In this document: positions 31,441 through 38,789 of the stretch, piece after piece
How positions within the stretch are numbered: the stretch's first letter is position 1
Layout: every line of letters starts with the position of its first letter
From: Virgibacillus_F necropolis_A
Lineage (GTDB): Bacteria > Bacillota > Bacilli > Bacillales > Amphibacillaceae
Direction of reading: 5' to 3'
Assembly: GCF_044793635.1 (NCBI RefSeq)
Contig: NZ_CP084993.1
Coordinates: 7,612 to 71,611 of the forward strand
Length of the DNA: 64,000 bases
Notes under the pieces: generated by a model
What the model was told of the DNA's origin: nothing
Database searches by the model: none
The model's input: the letters and a program-made list of their open reading frames with translations, nothing else
Made by a program: the position numbers and the translations under genes

Positions 31441-31797
31441 TCACCTCACTTATTAAAACAGTTTTCTTCTACCATTTTTTTTGTTACAATAAATTTAATC
31501 AAAGACCTAATCAGAAACACGAACTAAACTTATCATACTTATTATGGATTCTCAATCATCTATATATTCAACAAGTGTTACGAAATCCCTGGTATTCGAA
31601 GTTATTTAATGATAAGAAATATTTTAGCAAAAGTTGTCAAATTATATTTATTTCTGGTAAAATTTAAGAAGTTTACAAAAATAAAGCTAAAAAAAACAAA
31701 AAAAATTCCCTGCCCCCTCGCCAAAGGAAATCAGAGAACTTTTCATGTAATTATTCTAATAGAATTATAACAATTCTATACATGAAAGTAAAGATAT
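31441..31797. other. AT-rich divergent intergenic region upstream of the rep-like gene
   Basis: About 360 very AT-rich bases without a gene. They contain nested inverted repeats at 31741-31787 (TTTCATGTA/TACATGAAA outside, TAGAATT/AATTCTA inside), a likely operator or part of a replication origin. Before this, 31620-31715 is almost entirely A/T and would melt easily. Confidence 0.5.
31741..31787. promoter_or_regulatory. Nested inverted repeats upstream of the rep-like gene
   Basis: Outer arms TTTCATGTA (31741) and TACATGAAA (31779), inner arms TAGAATT (31760) and AATTCTA (31772). On the right side the inner and outer arms are contiguous. Could be a regulator site or origin element. Confidence 0.5.
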
Positions 31798-31858
31798 AAA
31801 ACCTCTGTTTTTCCTTGTCAGTTTTTTAACTTGTGCAGGAACAAAAAATGGAGGTTTT
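31798..31858 (+). promoter_or_regulatory. Leader hairpin that covers the rep-like Shine-Dalgarno
   Basis: AAAACCTC (31798-31805) pairs with GAGGTTTT (31851-31858), which contains most of the ribosome binding site GGAGG (31850-31854). Pairing extends inward with bulges (CTGTTTTTCC against GGAACAAAAAA). Folded mRNA would block translation, so an RNA or protein that opens the stem could control initiator level. Confidence 0.55.
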
Positions 31859-31862
31859 TATT

Positions 31863-32840
31863 ATGGAAAACACTAAAGGAAATGTAAAAAAGTATGTTAA
31901 AAGAAAAGGTTACGAATCTCTGAACCGTGACATGTTACAAGATGAAAATAATTTGAGTCTTGAAGCAATAGGGCTTCTTTCTAATCTTACCTCGTATCCT
32001 GATACTTGGGAATTGTACAAGACAGAACTTTATAAACGATTTAAAAAAACTGGTCGCCGTAAAGTCGAGAAGGCATGGGATAATCTTGTTGAAGAAAAAT
32101 ATATCGTTCAATTGCGCCGCCGAAATGGTAAAAAATATGATTATATCTATTATTACAGTCAGGAACGTTTTTCAGATGAAGAAATAAATCAAATCACTAA
32201 AGATGAAGGCGCAGAAATTTGGGATGGTACCTTAAATGGTAAAAAGAATAATGATACAAAGGGGAACCAGGAAAACCCCCATTCTGATAACGATTCTTCA
32301 AATGTACATCCTGTACAGTCCAAAAAAAGTGATCCTTCGACTGTACATCCTGAACAGTCCAAAATGGACAGTCCAAAACGTACAGCTAATAGATCTACTA
32401 TGTATGAGGTTCACTATAAAGATAAAGAAGATATTAAAGAAGATACATATAAAGACACGGAAAATCACGATTTATCCACTAGTAATAATAATCAAACTCT
32501 AGCAAATAAAAGCGATAAAGAAAAAGAAGAAATATACAAACAAACATTAAAAAGTAAAATACCTGACAATATATTTAAAACCTTATCCGTTTTAAGTCAA
32601 GATTACGATGAAATGTATAAATGGTACGGTATTCTATTACGTGCTAAAGATTCAGTACAAAAAGAACGAAACACACTTATTTATCTTGATGAAGAACACA
32701 TAGATATGACAATCGATCAGGCGCTACAAAAAGGTATCAGAGTCATAAAAAAACAAAAAAAGGATTCTCCAGATAACTATTTATACGTTACGATGAGAAA
32801 TACTTTTGCCGATTTATTTGAAAGTAATCTATTGGTGTAA
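31863..32840 (+). CDS. Winged-helix replication-initiator-like protein
   Basis: Protein of 325 residues. Residues 1-110 (KGYESLNRDMLQDENNLSLE, YPDTWELYKTELYKRFKKTG) form a winged-helix domain of the type found in plasmid replication initiators and phage replisome organisers. A polar linker with a repeated VHPxQSKxxD element (about 150-180) joins a C-terminal domain (about 240-325), DnaD-like in style. The ATG at 31863 follows GGAGG by 8 bases. A structured leader, an AT-rich upstream region and partition genes nearby fit a replication role, but an actual origin was not shown. Confidence 0.6.
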   Translation: MENTKGNVKKYVKRKGYESLNRDMLQDENNLSLEAIGLLSNLTSYPDTWELYKTELYKRFKKTGRRKVEKAWDNLVEEKYIVQLRRRNGKKYDYIYYYSQERFSDEEINQITKDEGAEIWDGTLNGKKNNDTKGNQENPHSDNDSSNVHPVQSKKSDPSTVHPEQSKMDSPKRTANRSTMYEVHYKDKEDIKEDTYKDTENHDLSTSNNNQTLANKSDKEKEEIYKQTLKSKIPDNIFKTLSVLSQDYDEMYKWYGILLRAKDSVQKERNTLIYLDEEHIDMTIDQALQKGIRVIKKQKKDSPDNYLYVTMRNTFADLFESNLLV

Positions 32841-32886
32841 TCTATTAATAATCTTAATCGTCAAATACAGAGCTTTTAAGACGCAA

Positions 32887-32913
32887 AATAGATTGATAGA
32901 GTATCAATCTATT
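32887..32913. terminator. Perfect hairpin after the rep-like gene
   Basis: AATAGATTGATA / TATCAATCTATT, 12 pairs, loop GAG. No T-run follows, so it may be a terminator or a protein site. Confidence 0.5.
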
Positions 32914-32952
32914 CATACAACAAAATAAATCTACAGAGGCGCTTAAATAGCT

Positions 32953-33075
32953 TTGAATGAAACGTATATAAGTATTAATAAAAGTAGACTTCAAAAAATG
33001 GAATTAACCGAAGGTACAACAAAAAAGACTGTTTTAGCAACAGCCGAAAGAATGATAAATGAATTAAAAGAATAG
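32953..33075 (+). CDS. Possible small protein or gene remnant (40 aa)
   Basis: A TTG-initiated frame of 40 codons (INKSRLQKMELTEGTTKKTV and on). The nearest ribosome binding site, AGAGG, is about 14 bases away, which is long. It may be the end of a decayed gene. Confidence 0.3.
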   Translation: MNETYISINKSRLQKMELTEGTTKKTVLATAERMINELKE

Positions 33076-33090
33076 CAGTCTTGAAGCCTG

Positions 33091-33651
33091 TTATTTTTTC
33101 TTAAGAAATAGTTTCTTAAAGAACCCCGGTTTAGATTCATCTTGTGTAGCTGCAATTTGTTTTTTGGTTTCTAATGTTTGGTTGATTGCGTTCATTAATT
33201 GTTCATCACGTTCTTTTAAGCGATTATCCAGATGTTCCTGTTGTAGATCAAGACGATTAAGTAGTTCTTTATTTAAATCTATTACTTGTTGTATTTGTTC
33301 TTCCTGGTTAGCTTGAAATTCTTTAAATGTATCGTAACTGATATAGCGCTCATTTGGTGCTATATCAGTTGTGTCATTGGGTGATACATCCATCTCCTTA
33401 ACCCATGACATTACAGCGTTTGCTGACCGTACAAGTGTCATATCAGGGGATGATTTAATCTCTATTAGTTTTCGTAATGCTATAACATCTTTATCAAAAT
33501 AACCACGATGACCTTTGTTGTTTTTATGGTATTTGTAACCTGCGTTCTCTAGTACACTTGCATATTTCCTAAGAGTAGATAACTTTAAATTGAGAAGTGT
33601 TGCAACATCACTAGCATTATAAATATTTTCGCTGTTTGTATCACTTGACAT
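33091..33651 (-). CDS. MerR-like helix-turn-helix protein with DUF3967-type C-terminus
   Basis: Protein of 186 residues. The N-terminus has a MerR-type helix-turn-helix (YNASDVATLLNLKLSTLRKY, then YFDKDVIALRKLIEIKS); a long helical, coiled-coil part follows (about 100-165) and a basic end GFFKKLFLKKK, as in DUF3967 proteins of Bacillus plasmids. The ATG at 33651 follows GGGGGTAACGAT; an upstream frame extension has no start signal. Such proteins are thought to act in plasmid maintenance or regulation; the target is unknown. Confidence 0.7.
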   Translation of the reverse strand: MSSDTNSENIYNASDVATLLNLKLSTLRKYASVLENAGYKYHKNNKGHRGYFDKDVIALRKLIEIKSSPDMTLVRSANAVMSWVKEMDVSPNDTTDIAPNERYISYDTFKEFQANQEEQIQQVIDLNKELLNRLDLQQEHLDNRLKERDEQLMNAINQTLETKKQIAATQDESKPGFFKKLFLKKK

Positions 33652-33781
33652 ATCGTTACCCCCTAAAAAATTTATTGTAAATGATTGTATCACTACCTGA
33701 CACAAATATAAATAAAATATTGCTATATCAATATTTTGTAAGTGATATAGTGCCATACATACTTTTTTATCAATTAAAAAA

Positions 33782-33820
33782 AGATACTCACTTTTGCTAT
33801 TTTTTATAGCGTGAGTATCT
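33782..33820 (-). terminator. Terminator of the partition operon
   Basis: AGATACTCAC / GTGAGTATCT, ten pairs, with a further GCTAT/ATAGC pairing inside and a T-run on the minus-strand side. Confidence 0.75.
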
Positions 33821-33839
33821 CTTAGATTTTTTCTATTAT

Positions 33840-34118
33840 CTATTTCCCCATATCAAGTGTATCACCTGATATATCTTCGTAATCATCATCTTCATTATAT
33901 GTTGTAGTATTAATGTTTTCTCTTTTCTGTTGCGATACATCATGTGATAGGTTTCTTGATTGCTCTATATTACCTGTTTCTAGCTGCTCCTTTAATAAGC
34001 GAAGTGCAATACGAATATATTTCGATTGTTGTCTGGGGGGAAGTTTATTTAAAAACTTATGTATATCCGCATCTTCTTCTCTATCATATGAAAAAAGTTT
34101 TCGTTCTGTTGTACTCAT
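33840..34118 (-). CDS. parR: ParR-like ribbon-helix-helix partition adaptor
   Basis: A 92-residue protein directly behind the actin-like gene (4-base gap). Residues about 20-45 (IHKFLNKLPPRQQSKYIRIA) have the ribbon-helix-helix pattern, and the acidic tail (YNEDDDYEDISGDTL) fits the part that contacts the filament. In type II partition systems ParR/AlfB binds the centromere and couples plasmids to the growing filament. GAAAGGATGATTGC precedes the ATG. Confidence 0.72.
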   Translation of the reverse strand: MSTTERKLFSYDREEDADIHKFLNKLPPRQQSKYIRIALRLLKEQLETGNIEQSRNLSHDVSQQKRENINTTTYNEDDDYEDISGDTLDMGK

Positions 34119-34122
34119 GCAA

Positions 34123-35154
34123 TCATCCTTTCGTTGCTAGAGCCTGTGCAAATTTAAAAAAGCCATCAACATTTGCAAATTGACTGTTCTCTACAATTTC
34201 TAAACTTTCTTCACCAAAAGCTTTTTTATATTGCTGGCCAACAATTTGTGATCCTCCACCAGTAATAATAAATTTATCAATATGATCTCTATTTGTTAAG
34301 GTACGGTCAATATTGGAAATCATATGTTCCACAAACTCTTGGGTTGATTCATCACTTTCTGTTTTAAAAGGAATTTTCTTTCGTGCAGAAAATGTAATTG
34401 TATAATTGTCACGTATACCATCTTCTATCATAGTTTCATCAAGACTTTTCGCATCGTGTTTTTCTTGTACCTTATTAGTAATATTAGTATACACATCATT
34501 CATGCCTTGATAGTACGTTTTTGAATCATTTTGAATCCGTTTCATGTTTTTATAAGTATCAAGTATAGTCGTACCAGCTCCAAAATCTAGTACAGAGATA
34601 GTAGTTCTTTTTAAATCTTTATGAATCTTCCCATTATCATTCATATAAAGATTTAATAAAGTACCTAAAGGTTGTTCTAATATACGTATTTCTTTTACAT
34701 TAACAACCATTTCTTTCCCATTACGAGTAATAACATGATTTCCTAAAAAGAAGTCTCTTAGCTTTTGTTCTGCTGCACTTTTTATTTCCTTAGATGGAAG
34801 ACCGGTTACAACTGTTACGTCTAAGTGAGCCTCATCAAAGTCACTTGCTAATTCAGCCAGGATAAATTCTGCTAAAAGTTTAAAGCGTTTTTGTTCATAT
34901 CTTTCTTCGTGTGTATATGTGTGTATGAGTTTGTCAGGTTCAACAGCATCTTTAATACCATTACCCCAGACATATGAATTGTCTTGATCAAGGGTTGATT
35001 TATAAACTTGATAATCTGTCTTTTCTTCCAGTTCATTTACTGTACTTTCCCCTAAGTCTTTTTCTTTAGCAAAACAGCTTGGTGCAATCATTGTTCTTTT
35101 TTCATTTTTTGCCTTTACAAAACCATTCCCAACGTCAAATGCGAAAACCTTCAT
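34123..35154 (-). CDS. parM: ParM/AlfA-like actin-family plasmid segregation protein
   Basis: Protein of 343 residues with the actin/ParM ATPase motifs: phosphate 1 FAFDVGNGFVKAK (about 4-16), phosphate 2 SVLDFGAGTTILD (about 183-195), and the adenosine motif FIITGGGSQIVGQQ (about 295-308). It would polymerise with ATP and push or pull plasmid copies apart. The ATG follows AAAGGAGTGTTGGGAAA. Repeats upstream form the likely centromere, and the small adaptor gene follows, giving the order centromere-parM-parR. Confidence 0.9.
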   Translation of the reverse strand: MKVFAFDVGNGFVKAKNEKRTMIAPSCFAKEKDLGESTVNELEEKTDYQVYKSTLDQDNSYVWGNGIKDAVEPDKLIHTYTHEERYEQKRFKLLAEFILAELASDFDEAHLDVTVVTGLPSKEIKSAAEQKLRDFFLGNHVITRNGKEMVVNVKEIRILEQPLGTLLNLYMNDNGKIHKDLKRTTISVLDFGAGTTILDTYKNMKRIQNDSKTYYQGMNDVYTNITNKVQEKHDAKSLDETMIEDGIRDNYTITFSARKKIPFKTESDESTQEFVEHMISNIDRTLTNRDHIDKFIITGGGSQIVGQQYKKAFGEESLEIVENSQFANVDGFFKFAQALATKG

Positions 35155-35170
35155 TTTCCCAACACTCCTT

Positions 35171-35330
35171 TATATATTGTAGTATATTTTAATAACTTAA
35201 ATTCATCATACTATATTACAGTATATACTACAAGTAAAAATTAACAAGGAGTTACACTACAGTATATATTACAATATATGTAATAGCCATAAAACACTTA
35301 ATGATATATTACAGTATATAATGTAGATTA
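35171..35330. repeat. parC: Partition centromere (TATATTACAGTATATA-type repeats)
   Basis: TATATTACAGTATATA occurs exactly at 35212-35227 and 35305-35320, and related copies lie at 35171-35187 (TATTGTAGTATAT) and 35257-35279 (CTACAGTATATATTACAA). The motif is nearly palindromic. A cluster directly upstream of parM is where a ParR-binding centromere and parM promoter are expected. Confidence 0.75.
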
Positions 35331-35357
35331 AAAAAGAAACCTTTTAAAAACAGGTTT

Positions 35358-36086
35358 CTACATAGTTAATTCTAGTGAATTTTCTTTTGATTTTTCTTTC
35401 GTTTTTACGTTTTGTTTTTCTTTTATATCCTTCTCATTTTTTGCTTTTTGACTGTTTAACTTTTTCTCAATATCTTGAAATTTACCTAATTCTTTACCAT
35501 ACCGTTTAGGGTTTTTCTGGATAACATATATGGCTTTATTTAGCTGCTTAGATTTCATGTTTTCAATCTTTGAATTTAACTTACCTTCAAGCTGGTTAAT
35601 TCTACTAAGTTCGGATTTATTTTGTCTTGGATGTTTTTCTAAGTGAATACGTAACGTATCTAATTTATTTTTAGTTTCAACTACTTTTAATACATAACGT
35701 CTAGGATTCTTCTTTAACGTAGTAATAGCTTTATTTAAGTCTTTTTGTTTTCGTTTATCTAATGCACTATCAATTTTATTTTCTGCCTTATCTAGTTTTA
35801 GTAATTCTTGTTTATACTTTCTAGGATTTTGATTAATTTCACTTCGTAGATCATTTAGTTTACTTTTGGCTGATGACAATTCCTTGAATGATAATTCACT
35901 TAAAGAAACTTTTTGTTCCTTTTCTTTACTTCGTTCTTTTGTATCAGTTTTATTATTATCGTTCTTTTGTTCTGCTTGTTCAAGGTTTTTTTCTTTATTT
36001 AATCTGCTCTTACTTAATTTATTAGCTTTATCAAATAAACTTTCCAAAATGTCATAAAGCTCCTGGCTAACATTATCGACTGACAT
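35358..36086 (-). CDS. Repetitive coiled-coil protein (242 aa)
   Basis: A highly charged helical protein with three internal repeats of about 47 residues, each starting NP(R/K)(K/R)Y or HPRQN and including LNKAI: from about 85, 128 and 192. The rest is Lys/Glu-rich coiled coil. It lies between the partition locus and the relaxosome genes, and its upstream neighbour is 14 bases away, so it may form an operon with them. No named family; a structural or DNA-condensing role is only a guess. Confidence 0.6.
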   Translation of the reverse strand: MSVDNVSQELYDILESLFDKANKLSKSRLNKEKNLEQAEQKNDNNKTDTKERSKEKEQKVSLSELSFKELSSAKSKLNDLRSEINQNPRKYKQELLKLDKAENKIDSALDKRKQKDLNKAITTLKKNPRRYVLKVVETKNKLDTLRIHLEKHPRQNKSELSRINQLEGKLNSKIENMKSKQLNKAIYVIQKNPKRYGKELGKFQDIEKKLNSQKAKNEKDIKEKQNVKTKEKSKENSLELTM

Positions 36087-36100
36087 TATAATACTCCTTT

Positions 36101-36349
36101 CTATTTTTTTAACTTAGATGGTGTATTTGCTTTAATGTATTCAGAAAAAATTTTAAAGAGACTTTCCCTTTCCTCAATAGATAATTTTTCTATTTCGAAA
36201 TACTTTTCTGCCAATGCGCCAGTTTGAATTAACCGATTGGCTCTTTTTTTTCGTTCTCTTTCGCTGGCTAGACGTTGTATATTTTTTTTTCGTTCTTGCA
36301 ATTGTTGAATACGTTTTTCAGCATCCGATATAGGCAGTTTTTTATCCAT
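36101..36349 (-). CDS. TraD/MobC-like relaxosome accessory protein (82 aa)
   Basis: Small basic helical protein whose middle RKKRANRLIQTGALAEKYF matches the pattern of the TraD family (small proteins next to TraA/MobA-type relaxases, also in Ti plasmids). It overlaps the upstream gene by 8 bases, and both diverge from the relaxase gene at 36843. Such proteins help the relaxase bind oriT. Confidence 0.65.
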   Translation of the reverse strand: MDKKLPISDAEKRIQQLQERKKNIQRLASERERKKRANRLIQTGALAEKYFEIEKLSIEERESLFKIFSEYIKANTPSKLKK

Positions 36350-36599
36350 TGTTATCAGGAGAATATTTATTATTCTCGTTATTTCCTTGATGGGTTTCTT
36401 TGAAATAATCTTGTGCCTGATCTTTTAAATTATCGATAAGTAGCTTTGATTGTTGAATATCCTCTACATCCCATGTATTCATTAAATATTCTCCGATTTC
36501 TCTCTGTGCTTTTTCAATATATCGTTGTTGTTTTTCTTGCATTTCTTTTATTTTTTTCTCAAGATTTTGGGCTTGTGATATTGGGTCTCGTTTTGACAT
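36342..36599 (-). CDS. TraC-like small coiled-coil protein (85 aa)
   Basis: An 85-residue helical protein (MSKRDPISQAQNLEKKIKEM at the start) with GAAAGGAG upstream of its ATG. Together with the TraD-like gene it gives the order traC-traD, divergent from the relaxase, as in Ti-plasmid transfer regions. The assignment is from context and helical character. Confidence 0.5.
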   Translation of the reverse strand: MSKRDPISQAQNLEKKIKEMQEKQQRYIEKAQREIGEYLMNTWDVEDIQQSKLLIDNLKDQAQDYFKETHQGNNENNKYSPDNNG

Positions 36600-36659
36600 A
36601 TTTTATTCTCCTTTCTTTTTAAGTATTTAGTAAATTATACAATTCAATGAACAATTTGT

Positions 36660-36842
36660 CTACCATGATCTTCCAATTCATGATATAATAATCACTAAGG
36701 AATTATCTTAGTGCCCAGTTATACCCCTTACAGGGGAAAACGTGGGACTCGCACATTGCTCGATAAAATATCTAACGATATTACTTGTTTGCTGTCGCAA
36801 ATTACCCGCAGGGGCTGAAATGGAAAAGAGGTGAAAGAGTAT
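36660..36842. other. oriT: Probable oriT region
   Basis: Non-coding DNA between the relaxosome genes and the relaxase. It has an inverted repeat CACTAAG/CTTAGTG (36693-36713), directly followed by CCCAGTTATA and a second hairpin CCCCT/AGGGG (36724-36736). AATATC/GATATT pairs at about 36768-36783. MobQ-type nick sites are usually next to an inverted repeat and contain TAAGTGCGCCC-like bases; TTAGTGCCCAG at 36708 is the nearest match. The nick site itself is not proven. Confidence 0.55.
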
Positions 36843-38771
36843 ATGAGTCATTTTAGATTTAGTACACAAATTATTAGTAAATCAAATCGTTCTGCCGTTG
36901 CTTGTTCAGCTTATCGTTCTGGCTCAGCTTTATATTCTGAACGTGATGGTTTAACAAAGAATTTTAAAGAACGGGAAGTTCAACCAGATTCATATATTCT
37001 TTCACCAAAAAATGCTCCTGAATGGACTAAGGATAGACAGTCTTTATGGAATGAAGTTGAAAAAAAAGAAAAACAACATAACTCACAATTAGCTCGTGAA
37101 ATAGTTATTTCTTTACCGACCCAACTTTCAAATGAAGAACAAACAGATTTAACTTTAGATTTTTGTAAAGAAAACTTTTCGGATGAAGGAATGGTTGCTG
37201 ATATTAATATTCACCGAGACAAAAAACATAATCCACATGCGCATATTATGTTGACTATCCGTCCATTTAATGATGATGGTACATGGGGTAATAAACGAAA
37301 AAAAGAAAATGGGAAATCTATTCATTTAACCGACTGGAATAAGAAAGAGACGATGATTAAATGGAGAAAAGATTTAGCAGATAGAATCAATTATAAATTT
37401 AAAGAAAAAGGAATAGAAGATTATGTTTCTCATGAGAGTTATGCGAAACAGGGTCTTGAAAAAATACCAAAGATTAGATTGTCTAGAGACTCATATCAAT
37501 ATGAAAATCGAATGAAAGATAAAGCGAGACAAAAAGGTCAAGAGTATCAACCGGTTACACATTATGGGAAATTAAACAAAGAGATAATACAAATAAATAA
37601 AGAGCTTTCTAAAGAACAAGAAAAAGTTGTTTCATTAGAATCACATAAACAAGAAAAAGAAACTGATCATTCATTGGCATCTATTCGAAAGAATGTATCT
37701 TTAACAGACATGCAAAAATCAGCTTTAACTATGGTTGCTAAACGTTCTAAATCATATGTGGATTATAAAGTGGCAAGTAATATCTATAAAGATATATCGG
37801 AGGGTAATTGGAGCAAGAAATTAGATAAACAAAAGACAAAAATTCTTGCAGAAAAAAATACATTAAATAAAGCAAAAAATGCATTTAACAATGAAAAGAA
37901 ACAGGTCATCCGTTATGGTTTTATGCCTTCTAAATTTCAGCAGCAATTTAACGATAAAATAACTGCTATTAAAGGTTTAGAAAATGAATACGAAAAAGAG
38001 TTCAAGAAATTCCAAATGGCTGAAAAAAAGGCGGAACTTGCTCTTGAATTGCAAAAACGATTTACGGAACAAGAGTTTACTCATCTATATGGTGAAAGCA
38101 AATCCTATAAAGCAGATGAAATGTACGCGGCAGTGGAACATTTTAAAGACACAGGTACACTGATACCGAAACATGAAATTAAACATCTTGAAATGGATCA
38201 GTCATTAACTGTTCCATTAATAAAACAAACACGAAACGCAGAGAAAAGTATCTTTATTCTTGATCGTGCCATCAAGAAACAATCGAGAGAAAGAGTGGAA
38301 GCACTAAAGAAGAAGAACTTTGATAAGGCATATATTGCAAGCAATAAAATGGAAGAATACCAGTTACAAAAGAAACAGCTTTCCCACGAATTAGAAGGAA
38401 ACAAAGAATTTTTACGAAAAGATTTAAGTCAACATTATAATCAGGAGGATGTACAACATGTTTCCAGTACAGAAGCATTAGTGCAGCTAAACCAATTGAA
38501 AGCAGAAGGAAAGTCTACTTCTGATCTTGATAAAGACCTAAAACAATTGGCAATAAACCACAAACAACGACAAGAAGAACACAGTAACAAACAAGATAAA
38601 ACACCTAATCATAAGGTGGAAAAAGCATATATGAATCATATATCTGATGGATTATTCCAAGCGCTTGAAGATATGCAACAAGCAAAGAAAGAAAAAGCGC
38701 AGAAGATGGAACCAAGTTATAAGAAAAAACGACGTAAGCATAGAGAAAAAGGAAATCATTTAGAACTCTAA
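36843..38771 (+). CDS. mobA: MobA/MobL-family conjugative relaxase (MobQ type)
   Basis: Protein of 642 residues. The N-terminal relaxase domain has the conserved SAVACSAYRSGSAL stretch with the likely nicking tyrosine, and the metal-binding histidines HRDKKHNPHAHI (His124, His132, His134). The C-terminal 400 residues are a long helical, coiled-coil part without a visible helicase or primase. It nicks oriT and carries the strand into the recipient. The ATG at 36843 is chosen over a GTG at 36831 because AAAAGAGGTG lies just upstream. VirD4 follows 18 bases later. Confidence 0.93.
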   Translation: MSHFRFSTQIISKSNRSAVACSAYRSGSALYSERDGLTKNFKEREVQPDSYILSPKNAPEWTKDRQSLWNEVEKKEKQHNSQLAREIVISLPTQLSNEEQTDLTLDFCKENFSDEGMVADINIHRDKKHNPHAHIMLTIRPFNDDGTWGNKRKKENGKSIHLTDWNKKETMIKWRKDLADRINYKFKEKGIEDYVSHESYAKQGLEKIPKIRLSRDSYQYENRMKDKARQKGQEYQPVTHYGKLNKEIIQINKELSKEQEKVVSLESHKQEKETDHSLASIRKNVSLTDMQKSALTMVAKRSKSYVDYKVASNIYKDISEGNWSKKLDKQKTKILAEKNTLNKAKNAFNNEKKQVIRYGFMPSKFQQQFNDKITAIKGLENEYEKEFKKFQMAEKKAELALELQKRFTEQEFTHLYGESKSYKADEMYAAVEHFKDTGTLIPKHEIKHLEMDQSLTVPLIKQTRNAEKSIFILDRAIKKQSRERVEALKKKNFDKAYIASNKMEEYQLQKKQLSHELEGNKEFLRKDLSQHYNQEDVQHVSSTEALVQLNQLKAEGKSTSDLDKDLKQLAINHKQRQEEHSNKQDKTPNHKVEKAYMNHISDGLFQALEDMQQAKKEKAQKMEPSYKKKRRKHREKGNHLEL

Positions 38772-38789
38772 TAGAAAGGATGGTTGTAC

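Noticed and set aside
33120..33651. Chromosomal ParB/Noc-type partition protein
   Set aside because: The MerR-type helix-turn-helix with DUF3967-like tail has no ParB motifs, and a complete actin-type partition locus is next to it.
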